DNA from: Gluconobacter cadivus
Lineage (GTDB): Bacteria > Pseudomonadota > Alphaproteobacteria > Acetobacterales > Acetobacteraceae
Direction: 5' to 3'
Length of the DNA: 64,000 bases
NCBI RefSeq assembly: GCF_015244745.1
Contig: NZ_JABCQI010000008.1
Location: forward strand, 1 to 64,000
A program made the translations under genes and the position numbers. Under the pieces are notes generated by a model. That model worked only from the letters and a program-made list of their open reading frames with translations, made no database searches and was not told the DNA's origin. Of this stretch, positions 14,244 to 24,018 are shown one piece after another. Positions within the stretch are counted from its first letter, which is position 1; the number at the start of each line of letters is the position of its first letter.

Positions 14244-14765
14244 ATGGATCAGACATACACCGATACCGTGACAGGCAGTTCGGCCAGCCTTGATGTATCG
14301 GATTCCCTGCCTTCCTCCTCATCCCTGATTGTAGGGTCGCAGTATCTCCGTGCCTTGAACATTGACGTCCAGAATACTCCGGATGTCTATCGCGACCTTC
14401 CCTCGCAGCCTCATATTGGCATGACGGTGGATGTCACAGGGCGTCAGCTTGGAGATCAGCCGACATTCGAAGTCAATCTGGTCATCCGGGCACAGGGCTT
14501 CGAGAGCGCACCGACACAGGATGCGCCCACACCCCGGGTGCTATACGAAATCAGTCTCGCTTATGCGGGTCTATTCGGTCTGACGGGACGCATTCCGCAG
14601 GAGGCAGTAGAGCCTCTGCTTCTGGTCGAAGCACCGCGTTTTCTGTTCCCACCCGCACGAAGTGCTTTGCTGAATACAATCCGCGAGGCTGGATTTCCGT
14701 CCCCAAACATCCAGCCCATCGATTTTCATGCGCTCTGGCAGAGCCGACGCGCTCAGCAGCGGTAA
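14244..14765 (+). CDS. secB: Protein-export chaperone SecB
   Basis: SecB keeps preproteins unfolded and delivers them to SecA. The 173-residue product has the family's blocks: [18 protein letters not shown] (strand with preprotein groove), a central [14 protein letters not shown], and the C-terminal signature [11 protein letters not shown]...[16 protein letters not shown]. The start ATG 14244 has GAGGA about 9 bases upstream. An N-terminal extension of about 25 residues is Ser- and Thr-rich. It stands alone between divergent lapA-like and the large glycosyltransferase gene downstream. Confidence 0.93.
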   Translation: MDQTYTDTVTGSSASLDVSDSLPSSSSLIVGSQYLRALNIDVQNTPDVYRDLPSQPHIGMTVDVTGRQLGDQPTFEVNLVIRAQGFESAPTQDAPTPRVLYEISLAYAGLFGLTGRIPQEAVEPLLLVEAPRFLFPPARSALLNTIREAGFPSPNIQPIDFHALWQSRRAQQR

Positions 14766-14819
14766 AGACGGAATAACGGCTCGGCCGTTCAGCAAAAGGC
14801 TCCAGAGGGTTCAGCGTCA

Positions 14820-17800
14820 ATGAAAGATCATATCCTTGAATCCCCGGCTTTTGCTGGAGACCGACCGCCTCTCTGGGCGGCATTTGACGCCGAATGGTAT
14901 CGGACGCGTTACGGGCAGCGGCTTCGGCAGGACGCCAAAGACGGAGCCGAGGCTTCCGAACTCGATCTGAGCGACGACGGGCTGGAGCGTCACTGGAAAC
15001 AGCATGGAGCCAGAGCCGGGTTTTCTCCCAATCGGTTCTTCGATGAAGAATGGTATCTTCGCCAGAACCCTGACGTCAGGGAAGGGATCCGGCTTGGAAT
15101 TTTTGACAGTGGCTTTCTGCATTATTGCGAAAGTGGCTTTCGGAGCCGCTCTCCGCACTGGCTGTTTTCCGAAGAGAACTATTTCAGCTGCAATCCCGAC
15201 CTGAGCCCGCATGTTCTCAAGTCCCAGGGTTTCTGTAATGGTTACGATCATTATCTTGCGATAGGCGATCAGGAACACCGCAAATCCCACGCGTTTTTTG
15301 ATCCCGAAGTTTTCCGTGCTGCCAGCATGACCGAACGGCAGCATTATGATTTCGGCATGGGAGACTTCTTCCAGTTCATCAGATTTTCATCTGCCGGACG
15401 TCGACGCAGTTCGTGGTATTTCGATCCGCAATGGTATCTGGACCGTTATCCTGACGTGATCGAAGATCTGAAGAACAACCGTTACCAGAGCCCGCTCCAT
15501 CATTATCTGACCAATGGAAACCCGACAGCCTACGACCCCAATCCATGGTTCAGTGAAGCTTTTTATGCCGAGCAGTATCCTGATGTCCGCGAAGTCGTGG
15601 CTCAGGGAAGCTTCCGCAATGGTTATGAACACTTTATCCGGTTTGGGATTTCAGAAAAACGTCAGCCTCAGGCAGATGTCGATCTCGCAGGCTTTCTAAG
15701 GCAGAGCGGAATACAGCGCCTGCTGCGCCAGCCTCATATCCCCGACGTTTTTGCTCTGTGGGTTCAGTCTCAGGGCAGCCCTACGCAGGACGAAGCTCTG
15801 GAGGCCTCGGAAGAGCAATACCAGTTGCTTGATCTTCAGCGAGCGCAGACTCTCATTCCTTCTCTGGTTCGTGCACCGCTGGATTTTCAACCGCTCACAG
15901 CGCCGGACATGACGGTTATCCTGCCTGTTTCAAACCAGTTTCAGGAAACGCTCTCCACCCTTGCGGCACTCCACGCAAATAATGATCGCAACCTTCAGGT
16001 TATTATGGTCGATGCGGGCTCCACCGATGAGACTGCCCAGATCGAAAGGTTCGTCCGCGGGGTACACATCGTCCGTCCTCCTTATCGCACGACCCATGCC
16101 GAACAGATGGGGCTCGGGCTTGAACTTGCACGGGCGGAGATCATCCTGCTGCTTTCCGCCGGTGTCCAACCGTTCCCCGGTGCTCTGAAGATCGGGCTTG
16201 AAGCCTTCGCAGATCCACAGGTCTGGGCAGTGGGCGGCCAGTCTCTGGGGCTGGACAGTAAAGTTCGGGAAGCTGGTAGCGTCGTCTGGAGGAATGCGAG
16301 TTTTACGCCTTTCGGGTTCGGAATGCGGGCCAACGAACCCGAAATTGCTTTCCGACGTTGGGTGGACGCTTTTACCGGGGGGCTTCTGTTCTGTCGCCGC
16401 TCCCCGCTGCGGGAGCATAATCGCGTCACTCTGGGGTGCATTGGCCTCGAAGCTGAGTTGCTGGCGATCTGCCTCTCCCTGCGTCAGGCGGGCGGGAAAA
16501 TCCTTTACGATCCGGATGTGATCGACAGATCACCCTCCGAACCTGCAATCGCGGCGGATCTGCGAGCGCGCAATGAATCCTGGCTGAAACGCCGTTTTGC
16601 AGGACTGCTCTCCAGACAGCCATTGCCCGGAACCAGCCTCATGCGGGCACGCGCCACGTTTGGGACGTCAGCGATATTGTTCCTGTGCCAGCGATTGCCT
16701 CATCCTGTGCTGGGAACGACCTGTCTGCGTCATCGGGACATGATTGTCGGACTGAGCCAGCTTGGATATCGGGTGACGGTCTTCCCGCTGGAGGGCACGT
16801 TGCACGATTGCGTGGCAACAGCTCTGGATTTCCCACCTGACATTGAGCTGATGGATGACTGTGATCTGTCCGAGCTTCCGGGCTTTCTGCGGGACCGCGC
16901 GGACTGTTTCGATGGCGTCTGGATTGGCGGATTACAGACACTCCAGCAGGCCGGCCCGATCCTGCAACAGCATTCCGGCTTTTTGCCCAAGCTTGGAATA
17001 GTCGCGGATATTCATGCAAGCCCGGCCAGAGAAACCCATCTGCGCAGGCGTGTCGGTGCTGTTAATGACCGGGAGCTGTTTCTGGACGATCTGGAACTTG
17101 ATACCGATCAGGTCTGGCTGGCCCAGGCTGTCGCTGTCGGAAACGAGGACGAAAAAGCGGATCTGGAAGCGCTCGGCCTGACCAATGTGCGCGTCATCGG
17201 ACATCCTCCAATTCCGTCAACGCCTTCTCCATCCTTTGAAAAACGTTCAGGCATCCTTCTGGCTCTTCCGGTCCATACCAGCGGCGATGCCGTGCATGAT
17301 GGTCTGCATTTCTTCATTCATGATGTCCTTTCAAAACTGGACCGCGACCTTCCGCCTGACGCCACCGTCCTTCTGGCAGGCTACCGCTCGGAGCAGATTG
17401 ACCTGTCGGCCTTCACAAGATACCGCCGACTGGAAGCTTTTCCGGAAGACGTCGATCTGGATACGCTCTACAGATCCCGTCGTATTCTCGTAGAACCTGC
17501 ACGTGTCCTGGCCGTCGCTCCACGCGAAGTTCTGGATGCCGCAGCAGCCGGATTGCCCGCAGTGCTCTCGGAGACCGTCTGTCACACATTAGGCTGGGAG
17601 GATGGCCAAAACTGCCTGTCGGGCGGCTTCTGTGACCCGGAGAGGTTCGCCAAAGCTGTCATACGCCTGTATACTGACGCCGATCTGTGGAACGCGATAA
17701 GCCGACAGGCGCAGGCCAGAATGGACGAAGACGCCACCCATTCGAGTTTCTACAAGGACCTGAAGGACGTTCTTGCCGTCGCGGGGGGTATTACACCTCT

Positions 17801-17912
17801 CACACCGTCGACCGTCACCTTGCGTCCACAGAAAAATCCCGAAACCCAGATCGCTTTCGCTCCGGCTCCGATCCGGCTGCAACCGCGTCGATTGACGACG
17901 GATGACGCCTAA
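14820..17912 (+). CDS. Large two-module glycosyltransferase with N-terminal W-Y-x-PDV repeats
   Basis: The 1030-residue protein has three parts. Residues about 1-290 contain six related units of about 45-60 residues each centred on motifs such as EWYLRQNPDVRE, QWYLDRYPDVIED and AFYAEQYPDVREV, each ending in a Y..HY/HF..G block. Residues about 364-600 are a GT-A domain of family 2 (TVILPVSNQFQE, VDAGSTDET, GGLLFCRRSPL). From about 618 onward the protein resembles a GT-B enzyme of family 4 (LFLCQRLPHPVLGTTCLRHRDMI, later AAAAGLPAVLSETVCHTLGW). It probably builds a surface polysaccharide or glycan. No membrane span or signal peptide is evident. The donor and acceptor sugars cannot be told. Confidence 0.85.
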   Translation: MKDHILESPAFAGDRPPLWAAFDAEWYRTRYGQRLRQDAKDGAEASELDLSDDGLERHWKQHGARAGFSPNRFFDEEWYLRQNPDVREGIRLGIFDSGFLHYCESGFRSRSPHWLFSEENYFSCNPDLSPHVLKSQGFCNGYDHYLAIGDQEHRKSHAFFDPEVFRAASMTERQHYDFGMGDFFQFIRFSSAGRRRSSWYFDPQWYLDRYPDVIEDLKNNRYQSPLHHYLTNGNPTAYDPNPWFSEAFYAEQYPDVREVVAQGSFRNGYEHFIRFGISEKRQPQADVDLAGFLRQSGIQRLLRQPHIPDVFALWVQSQGSPTQDEALEASEEQYQLLDLQRAQTLIPSLVRAPLDFQPLTAPDMTVILPVSNQFQETLSTLAALHANNDRNLQVIMVDAGSTDETAQIERFVRGVHIVRPPYRTTHAEQMGLGLELARAEIILLLSAGVQPFPGALKIGLEAFADPQVWAVGGQSLGLDSKVREAGSVVWRNASFTPFGFGMRANEPEIAFRRWVDAFTGGLLFCRRSPLREHNRVTLGCIGLEAELLAICLSLRQAGGKILYDPDVIDRSPSEPAIAADLRARNESWLKRRFAGLLSRQPLPGTSLMRARATFGTSAILFLCQRLPHPVLGTTCLRHRDMIVGLSQLGYRVTVFPLEGTLHDCVATALDFPPDIELMDDCDLSELPGFLRDRADCFDGVWIGGLQTLQQAGPILQQHSGFLPKLGIVADIHASPARETHLRRRVGAVNDRELFLDDLELDTDQVWLAQAVAVGNEDEKADLEALGLTNVRVIGHPPIPSTPSPSFEKRSGILLALPVHTSGDAVHDGLHFFIHDVLSKLDRDLPPDATVLLAGYRSEQIDLSAFTRYRRLEAFPEDVDLDTLYRSRRILVEPARVLAVAPREVLDAAAAGLPAVLSETVCHTLGWEDGQNCLSGGFCDPERFAKAVIRLYTDADLWNAISRQAQARMDEDATHSSFYKDLKDVLAVAGGITPLTPSTVTLRPQKNPETQIAFAPAPIRLQPRRLTTDDA

Positions 17913-17960
17913 ACGAACGACGCTCCCGCCTGACTTTGTGGATCTTAACCAGCCTGAATT

Positions 17961-19397
17961 ATGGACAATACAATGACTGCCTATTCCGAGAAACTTGATG
18001 CCGTTCTCCAGAATGTCGACACCCATCTGGAGGCGTCGGTATCACGTCTTTTCGAGATCCTGCGGATTCCGAGCATTTCAACCCAGCCCACACATGCCAC
18101 CGATTGCCGCAAGGCCGCCAACTGGATGCAGAACGAACTCGAAAAGCTGGGCATGACGGCGGATGTTCGCGACGTTCATTGGGCAGCCCCCGGTCATCCG
18201 ATGGTTGTCGGGCATGATCAAGGCTCAGCCGAAGGCGACAGTCGCCCGCATGTTCTGTTCTATGGACACTATGATGTTCAGCCGACAGATCCGGAATCGC
18301 TCTGGACGGCACCTCCCTTCGAGCCACGCCTGATCGAAGAACCATCGGGCCGCAAGGTGATCGTTGCCCGTGGCGCCAGCGACGACAAAGGACAGGTCAT
18401 GACCTTCCTTGAAGCGTGCCGGGCATGGAAGCAGGTTACGGGATCACTGCCAGTCCGGGTCAGCGTTCTGCTGGAAGGCGAAGAGGAGTGTGGGGGTGCC
18501 AACCTATTCCCGTTCCTCAAGGAAAACGCTACAGAACTGAAAGCAGATGTCGCGCTCGTCTGTGATACGTCCATGGCCGACCGGCAAACACCGGGGATCA
18601 CCACGTCCCTGCGCGGCATGATGGCGGATGAAGTGGTCATCCAGTGCGCCAGCCATGATCTGCATTCCGGTCTGTACGGCAACGCTGCGGCCAACCCGAT
18701 TGCCGTTCTGTGTCAGGCTCTGGCCACATTGCGGAACGCGGATGGCGGTGTGACGCTTGCAGGGTTCTATGACGGCATTCAGGATCCGGCGCCCGCAACC
18801 CGCGCGCAGTGGAGCAAGCTCTTTCCCGACGATAGCTCCCTGCTCGACGAAGCAGGTCTGTCGGTTGCCGCTGGTGAGAAGAACTATAGCGCGATCGAAC
18901 AAACATGGTGCCGTCCGAGCTGCGAGATCAACGGAATTTCGGGGGGCTATGAAGGCGAGGGCTTCAAGACCGTCCTGCCCGCCAAAGCCATGGCAAAAGT
19001 CTCGTTCCGTCTGGTTCCGGGACAGAACCCAGACCGCATCCGCGAGGCCTTTCGCGCGCATATCCGCGCGGCCCTGCCAGCAGACGCCCGCGTAACCTTT
19101 ACGGCGCATGGCGGCTCTCCGGGTTTTGAAGTTTCCCGTGATAGCCGCTTCCTGACGCCGGCGCTTCAGGCTCTGACGGACGAGTGGGGTGTTCCGGCCG
19201 CCATGGTCGGATCGGGTGGCTCCATCCCCGTGGCCGGAGAAGTCCGGGATGCCTTGGGGCTGGATGCGCTCATGATCGGCTTTGCCCAGAACGACGACCG
19301 GATCCATTCTCCGAACGAACAATACGGGCTGGACTCCTTCCACAAGGGAATTCGCTCCTGGGTTCGGGTGCTCGCAGCTCTCGCTGAAGCAGGCTGA
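17961..19397 (+). CDS. M20-family metallopeptidase (dipeptidase, ArgE/DapE class)
   Basis: The 478-residue enzyme belongs to the M20 zinc peptidases that hydrolyse dipeptides or acyl-amino acids in the cytoplasm. FYGHYDVQP carries the first metal ligand and catalytic Asp, GASDDKGQV the bridging Asp, EGEEECGG the general base, and LVCDTSMAD and SPNEQYG the remaining ligands. The lid domain insertion is in the middle. Length is typical of the larger dipeptidase subgroup. The start could also be ATG 17973. The next gene begins in the stop codon (TGATGG), so it is linked to pdxA. Confidence 0.92.
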   Translation: MDNTMTAYSEKLDAVLQNVDTHLEASVSRLFEILRIPSISTQPTHATDCRKAANWMQNELEKLGMTADVRDVHWAAPGHPMVVGHDQGSAEGDSRPHVLFYGHYDVQPTDPESLWTAPPFEPRLIEEPSGRKVIVARGASDDKGQVMTFLEACRAWKQVTGSLPVRVSVLLEGEEECGGANLFPFLKENATELKADVALVCDTSMADRQTPGITTSLRGMMADEVVIQCASHDLHSGLYGNAAANPIAVLCQALATLRNADGGVTLAGFYDGIQDPAPATRAQWSKLFPDDSSLLDEAGLSVAAGEKNYSAIEQTWCRPSCEINGISGGYEGEGFKTVLPAKAMAKVSFRLVPGQNPDRIREAFRAHIRAALPADARVTFTAHGGSPGFEVSRDSRFLTPALQALTDEWGVPAAMVGSGGSIPVAGEVRDALGLDALMIGFAQNDDRIHSPNEQYGLDSFHKGIRSWVRVLAALAEAG

Positions 19398-20404
19398 TGG
19401 TGCCCCCCTCCAGACCATTGGCACTGACGCTGGGAGATCCTGCGGGTATCGGCCCGCAGCTTACGGCGGAAGCATGGCACAAGCTGCGGCATTCGGAGGA
19501 GGGCGCGTTCTTCTGGCTGGGCGATCCGCGTCTGGTCGAGGCCGCAGTGCCCATCACTCTGATCAAAACACCGGAAGAAGCAGGTGCGGTATTCGCCGAC
19601 AGCCTGCCCATCCTGCCAGTTCTCTGTGAAGCAGCCGTGATTCCGGGTCAGCCCGATCCGCGTAATGCCGCAGCCACGATCAGCAGCATCCGTCTGGCCG
19701 TTGAATACGCACTTGCAGACCGGGCTGGCGGCGTCGTGACCAACCCGATCGCCAAACATGTTCTGGCGGCGGCAGGCTTTCCGTATCCGGGGCATACGGA
19801 GTTTCTGGCAGCACTCTGTGGAATGGCAGGGGAGGAGATCATGATGCTCGTCTCACCCCAACTCAGGGTCGTGCCGGTAACGGTGCATGTTTCGTTGCGA
19901 AAGGCTCTGGAAACGCTGACGACTGATCTCATCGTGAGCGTGGCGGAAACGGCAAATGCAGCCCTGAAACGCGATTTCGGAATTGAAACTCCGCGTCTTG
20001 CGATTGCGGGGCTCAACCCTCATGCCGGTGAACAGGGATTGATGGGCGAGGAGGAAATCACGATCATCCGCCCTGCGATCGAGCGCCTGCGCGCACGAGG
20101 GATCGACTGTCAGGGGCCGTTCCCCCCGGATACGATGTTCAGCGCCACGGCCCGACCAAATTATGATGCTGCCATCTGCATGTACCACGATCAGGCTCTC
20201 ATCCCGCTCAAGACGCTCGATATGGCTGAGGGCGTGAATGTGACGCTGGGGCTGCCCATTATCCGCACATCACCCGATCACGGCACCGCCTTCGATATCG
20301 CAGGCCCTGTGACGGAGACATGCCGCGCCGACGTCTCAAGTCTTCTGGCCGCCATCCGTCTGGCAGACGGGATGAGCGCTTATCGGGAAGGAAAAAGATC
20401 ATGA
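19397..20404 (+). CDS. pdxA: 4-hydroxythreonine-4-phosphate dehydrogenase
   Basis: PdxA oxidises 4-phosphohydroxy-threonine; the product condenses with deoxyxylulose phosphate in the PdxJ reaction to give pyridoxine phosphate. [13 protein letters not shown] at the N-terminus, the metal-binding His residues in [18 protein letters not shown] and [11 protein letters not shown], and AGLNPHAGE are diagnostic. At 335 residues the length is normal. The start overlaps the M20 peptidase stop by one base and its stop overlaps pdxJ by four, which gives a three-gene operon. Confidence 0.96.
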   Translation: MVPPSRPLALTLGDPAGIGPQLTAEAWHKLRHSEEGAFFWLGDPRLVEAAVPITLIKTPEEAGAVFADSLPILPVLCEAAVIPGQPDPRNAAATISSIRLAVEYALADRAGGVVTNPIAKHVLAAAGFPYPGHTEFLAALCGMAGEEIMMLVSPQLRVVPVTVHVSLRKALETLTTDLIVSVAETANAALKRDFGIETPRLAIAGLNPHAGEQGLMGEEEITIIRPAIERLRARGIDCQGPFPPDTMFSATARPNYDAAICMYHDQALIPLKTLDMAEGVNVTLGLPIIRTSPDHGTAFDIAGPVTETCRADVSSLLAAIRLADGMSAYREGKRS

Positions 20405-21099
20405 TCCGTCTTGGTGTAAACATTGATCACGTCGCCACGTTGCGGAATGCCAGAGGCGGCACGTTTCCCGATCCGGTCGCCGCAGCGGAACTGGCGATTG
20501 CCTCAGGAGCGGACGGAATAACGGCGCATCTGCGGGAAGACCGTCGCCATATCCGCGACGCTGACATGCCGCGTCTGAAAGCACTGTCCGCGCCACTGAA
20601 CTTCGAAATGGCCGCGACGGACGAAATGGTCCGGCTCGCCTGTGAGCTTCGTCCGCATGCCTGTTGTCTGGTCCCGGAAAAACGGCAGGAAGTCACAACC
20701 GAAGGCGGCCTTGATGTCGTCGGGCAGCGTGAAGCCCTGAGTTCCAAAATCAACCGCCTGAAAGCCGCAGGAATACGGGTTTCCTTGTTCATCGATCCCG
20801 ATACGCGACAGATCGAGACGGCTGCAGCTTTGGGGGCACCCGTCGTGGAGCTTCATACGGGCGCCTATGCGCTGGGGAGTGAGCATGAGCTGGAGCGTCT
20901 GCAAAAAGCCGCACACACGGCTTTAACCTGTGGGCTGGAGCTCCATGCGGGGCACGGGCTGACCTACGACAACGTCGAAGCTATTGCCGCCCTGAAAGGT
21001 CTTGCCGAACTCAATATCGGCCATTTCCTGATCGGACACGCCATTTTCGACGGCCTGGGACCAACTGTTCAGAAAATGAAGCGTCTCATAAACTCCTGA
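20401..21099 (+). CDS. pdxJ: Pyridoxine 5'-phosphate synthase
   Basis: PdxJ joins 1-deoxyxylulose 5-phosphate with the PdxA product to form pyridoxine 5'-phosphate. The start [20 protein letters not shown] is the family's N-terminus, followed by [14 protein letters not shown] and NFEMAAT segments and the C-terminal [13 protein letters not shown] phosphate loop. ATG 20401 is chosen on this basis (232 residues); a longer frame from 20320 lies inside pdxA. The 4-base ATGA overlap with pdxA shows coupling. A strong hairpin terminator follows 12 bp after the stop. Confidence 0.97.
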   Translation: MIRLGVNIDHVATLRNARGGTFPDPVAAAELAIASGADGITAHLREDRRHIRDADMPRLKALSAPLNFEMAATDEMVRLACELRPHACCLVPEKRQEVTTEGGLDVVGQREALSSKINRLKAAGIRVSLFIDPDTRQIETAAALGAPVVELHTGAYALGSEHELERLQKAAHTALTCGLELHAGHGLTYDNVEAIAALKGLAELNIGHFLIGHAIFDGLGPTVQKMKRLINS

Positions 21100-21103
21100 A
21101 CAA

Positions 21104-21141
21104 AAAAAAGACCGGGACAAACTCTGTCCCGGCCCTTTTTT
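21104..21141. terminator. Bidirectional terminator between pdxJ and the lipoprotein gene
   Basis: A perfect 8-bp stem CCGGGACA/TGTCCCGG (21112-21119 with 21125-21132) with a 5-nt loop is flanked by an A run on the left and CCCTTTTTT on the right. It can end pdxJ on the plus strand and the convergent lipoprotein gene on the minus strand. Confidence 0.9.
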
Positions 21142-21146
21142 CAAAC

Positions 21147-21746
21147 TCACTTGACCGGCTGGATAACCGGCTGGGTGTCGTCCTTGCTGAATTTGGGAAC
21201 GTATTTGCCGGACTGATCGGAATAGGTGGCCGTAGCGCTCTGGGGCGGTGTACGCGGCGGATGGAAAGCCGATACAGGACCGAACGGACCTGCATTTACG
21301 CGGCGCATCGTCGATTCACGCTGACGGGCACAGCCTCGCGTGATGATGGAGCAGATACCATCCGTTCCGATATATTCATCGTCATTGCCGGTATAATGGA
21401 CTTCCGAAACCCGGTCATGATCCACGCGGACCAGCATCCGGCAGGTCGTGCCACCGCCACCCAGAGCGGACTGGTAAATGCTGATTGCGGACTGGACAGG
21501 AATGAAGCCTGAATCAGCCGGCATGGTCGGCAGCGCCATGCTTCCGTCATACTGCCAGAGCTCGGTCGTATCGTTCAGCTTCTTCGTGCTGGCCGGAATA
21601 CCTGCGCAGGACTGAAGATCGTAGCTGGTCATCCCGATCATTTCGTACTGCGCCTTATGCGCATTCCGGGAATCAAAATATCCACATCCCGAGAGGGCGG
21701 CGGTGGAGGTCAGGGCAACGATCATTCTAAGGAAAACCGGGCGCAT
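21147..21746 (-). CDS. Lipoprotein of unknown function
   Basis: Two ATG codons stand in a row (21749 and 21746); AAGGAG lies 5 bases before the second, so that one is chosen. The 199-residue product has a signal peptide with the lipobox LSGC (residues about 19-22), so it should be acylated and anchored in the envelope. The mature part has MTSYDLQSCAGIPASTKKL, similar in feel to small outer-membrane-assembly (SmpA/BamE-like) lipoproteins that begin with 'GMT...DLxxxxGxP', but this is only a resemblance. The C-terminus is Pro-rich and probably disordered. Convergent with pdxJ. Confidence 0.8.
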   Translation of the reverse strand: MRPVFLRMIVALTSTAALSGCGYFDSRNAHKAQYEMIGMTSYDLQSCAGIPASTKKLNDTTELWQYDGSMALPTMPADSGFIPVQSAISIYQSALGGGGTTCRMLVRVDHDRVSEVHYTGNDDEYIGTDGICSIITRGCARQRESTMRRVNAGPFGPVSAFHPPRTPPQSATATYSDQSGKYVPKFSKDDTQPVIQPVK

Positions 21747-21934
21747 CATGTCTCCTTTGCGCGGAAGGGGAAGCAGACTGCGGACCCTGAACGATTCATG
21801 GCGAACAGGACACAATCACATGTGAAGTGCCCGGTTTCTACAACAGCATCCCTGACGGGGATAGAGGAGGCGGGTTCCTTTGTACGTGTCGATGGGTTAC
21901 AGGGCAGTTCCCTTGCAGCACAGGAATGCCACCA

Positions 21935-22159
21935 ATGGCCGATATGACCCTATCCGAGGTGACACGCCTCCAGACCACGCTCCAGCGCCTGCTGGGCTCT
22001 CCGAAACTGACCGTCAACAAGCCCAGCCGCAAGGGCATGAGCGTTGAACTGGCCGTGTCGGGAGAAGTGATCGGAACGGTTCACCGTGACGAAGACGAAG
22101 GTGAAGTTTCCTACGCCATTCACATCACCGTTCTGGAAGAAGACCTTCCCGCAGCCTGA
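21935..22159 (+). CDS. DUF3126 family protein
   Basis: The ATG at 21935 gives 74 residues (MADMTLSEVTRLQTTL), the usual size of DUF3126 proteins, which are small, conserved in alphaproteobacteria and of unknown function. Family features are the early SEVxRLQxxLxxLLGSPKL, VNKPSRKGMSVEL and the acidic end VLEEDLPAA. AGGA lies about 9 bases upstream. Longer readings to 21827 look like noncoding translation. It stands alone, convergent with the DUF2939 gene only 4 bp away. Confidence 0.85.
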   Translation: MADMTLSEVTRLQTTLQRLLGSPKLTVNKPSRKGMSVELAVSGEVIGTVHRDEDEGEVSYAIHITVLEEDLPAA

Positions 22160-22163
22160 GTTT

Positions 22164-22685
22164 TCAGGCTGCGTGCGCCGGAGCAGGCATCTCGAATCGC
22201 GTGATCTTCCAGCCCCAGTGCTCGAATTTCATATGCAGGACGAACGGTGTCTGTCCCGGCTGATCCAGACTGGCCTCGAACTTTCCAGCGCTTACGAAAT
22301 GGGCATGCACGCCATGCCATACCCCGAGCCAGCCGGGTGTTGATACACCATGCGGCATGACCTGATGGGCTGTGCTCATCAGCGTCGCAGGCGTCAGATG
22401 GGTGTCGATCGCGTTGGACACGACCTGTCCGGCGAAAGAACTGCCAAAGCCCGGTAGATCATCATCGGCCGGAACGGCAGGCGTGAACTGTTCCTTCAGG
22501 CAATGGCTCAGCGACGACCAATCCACATGCGGTGCCAGACGCGACGCATTATTGCCATGCAAGGCCCGGTCGATATCCCACAGGGCAAGGTAAGGGGAGA
22601 CGGCATAGGCGGCCAGAACGGCACCGGCCGTAACGCCCAGACCCTGCCATGCACGAGGCATGGCTCTGCGAAATCCTTTTCTCAT
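22164..22685 (-). CDS. DUF2939 family protein with an N-terminal membrane anchor
   Basis: The 173-residue protein has one N-terminal hydrophobic span (GLGVTAGAVLAAYAV) followed by SPYLALWDIDRALHGNNASRLAPHVDWSSL, the hallmark of DUF2939 proteins ('SPYxAL..I..A....D...L..HVDFP.L'). The remainder is periplasmic if the N-terminus acts as an anchor. Function unknown. The last residues MPAPAHAA are unusual but in frame. The gene is divergent from moeB. Confidence 0.8.
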   Translation of the reverse strand: MRKGFRRAMPRAWQGLGVTAGAVLAAYAVSPYLALWDIDRALHGNNASRLAPHVDWSSLSHCLKEQFTPAVPADDDLPGFGSSFAGQVVSNAIDTHLTPATLMSTAHQVMPHGVSTPGWLGVWHGVHAHFVSAGKFEASLDQPGQTPFVLHMKFEHWGWKITRFEMPAPAHAA

Positions 22686-22787
22686 GACATTTCCCTGCCT
22701 CGGGTCCCGCTAATGCAACCCCACGGTGACTGACGATTATCACGCTAACGTCTTTCAAGAGCGAAAGTCAGCAATTATCATCGTTCC

Positions 22788-23558
22788 ATGGACATGAATT
22801 TTTCCGACCAGGAACTGGAACGGTATTCCCGCCACATCCTGCTGCCTCAGGTGGGCGCGACTGGACAGGCGCAGCTTCGACAGGCTTCCGTGCTCGTCGT
22901 CGGCGCAGGCGGTCTCGGAGCGCCGCTGCTCCAGCAGCTTGCGGCTTCGGGCATTGGGCATATCGGGATTATGGATCATGACCATCTGGAACTCAGCAAC
23001 CTTCAGCGGCAGGTTCTTTATGGGATAGACGATCTTGGGCTGCTCAAGGTCGAAGCCGCAGCCCGACGCCTGAAAGCGCTTAACCCACTGGTCAAAATCA
23101 GTCCCTACGCGGTTCGCGCAACGGAGACGACGCTGGACGATCTTGTACCGCAATACGATCTCGTCTGTGACGGCACCGATAATTTTCCGGCCCGGCTTGC
23201 AGTTTCCGATGCCTGCGTCCGGCACGGTCGCTCTCTGGTTTCTGGCGCTGTACAAGGATTTTCGGGGCAACTCGCCGTCTTTCGGACTCAGAAGGGCGGT
23301 CCCTGTTATCGCTGTCTGTTCCCCGAAGCCGAACAGACAGCGGCACCGAACTGCGGAATGTCGGGTGTGCTGGGCGCCGCCACAGGCGTTATGGGAAGTC
23401 TGATGGCCGTCGAAGTCATGCGTGAAATCATCGGCCTCGAAGGGCGCGACGAAACGCGGGTGAGTATGTGGGACGCGCTGTCGGGAACGATGACCAGTTT
23501 TACGCTCAGACGCGATCCCCGCTGTCCGGCACATCATGAGGACACCGTCAAACCATGA
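22788..23558 (+). CDS. moeB: MoeB/ThiF-family adenylyltransferase
   Basis: The 256-residue enzyme belongs to the E1-like group that adenylates the C-terminus of small sulfur carrier proteins (MoaD or ThiS). It has LERYSRHILLPQVG, the ATP loop VVGAGGLGAPLLQQL, the DHDHLELSNLQRQVLY block with the arginine finger, CDGTDNFPARLAVSDAC, and zinc Cys in CYRCLF and a C-terminal CPAH. The usual catalytic region NCGMSGVLG is present. It is shorter than rhodanese-fused homologs. It overlaps a DsrE-like gene by 4 bases. Which carrier it charges is not decided by the sequence. Confidence 0.9.
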   Translation: MDMNFSDQELERYSRHILLPQVGATGQAQLRQASVLVVGAGGLGAPLLQQLAASGIGHIGIMDHDHLELSNLQRQVLYGIDDLGLLKVEAAARRLKALNPLVKISPYAVRATETTLDDLVPQYDLVCDGTDNFPARLAVSDACVRHGRSLVSGAVQGFSGQLAVFRTQKGGPCYRCLFPEAEQTAAPNCGMSGVLGAATGVMGSLMAVEVMREIIGLEGRDETRVSMWDALSGTMTSFTLRRDPRCPAHHEDTVKP

Positions 23559-23932
23559 GCCGTCCCCTGTTTCTGACGCTGGCAGATGATTCGTGGCAAC
23601 GCGCCCATTATGCGATGGTGGTCGCGGCAGGGGCGCTCTCGCTCGGGCGTGACGTCTCAATTTTCGCAGGCGGACGCAGCGTTCTGGCCCTGACGCCGGA
23701 TTGGTCAGGGCTTCAGGGCACTATTGCTGATAACGTGCTTGAGGCCCGGGGGATCGCAGGGTTCGGCGAATTGCGGGCGGCGGTGCTCGATTTTGGCGCT
23801 ACCGTCATGGCCTGCGAAACCGGTCTGACGATGGCAGGACTAGTCCCGGAAGACCTTCTGGAAGGTGTGATGGTGAAAGGAATTGTCAGCTTTCTCGAAC
23901 TGGCGGGAGACAATCCGCTCCTTGCGCTGTAA
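23555..23932 (+). CDS. DsrE-like sulfur-transfer family protein
   Basis: The 125-residue product resembles the DsrE/DsrF-like fold: LFLTLADDSWQRAHYAMVVAAGALSLGRDVSIFAGGRSV is the first beta-alpha unit, and DFGATVMACETGLTMAGL carries the single conserved Cys, followed by VKGIVSFLELAG. Proteins of this family relay sulfur or are poorly characterised peroxiredoxin-like proteins. The start codon overlaps the stop of moeB, so a joint role in sulfur carrier chemistry is a reasonable inference, not shown by the sequence itself. Confidence 0.75.
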   Translation: MSRPLFLTLADDSWQRAHYAMVVAAGALSLGRDVSIFAGGRSVLALTPDWSGLQGTIADNVLEARGIAGFGELRAAVLDFGATVMACETGLTMAGLVPEDLLEGVMVKGIVSFLELAGDNPLLAL

Positions 23933-24018
23933 GTTTTCCTTAAAGATTACGGGTTCAGGATGTCTTTCCCCGTTTTGATGACTTGCCCAAACCGTCGGCC
24001 CTTGGCAGGGATGCGCTC

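Noticed and set aside
18504-19424. Minus-strand frame of 306 codons
   Set aside because: Antisense to the M20 peptidase, whose active-site motifs are all present.
22755-23660. Minus-strand frame of 301 codons
   Set aside because: Antisense to moeB, which shows the full E1-like motif set.
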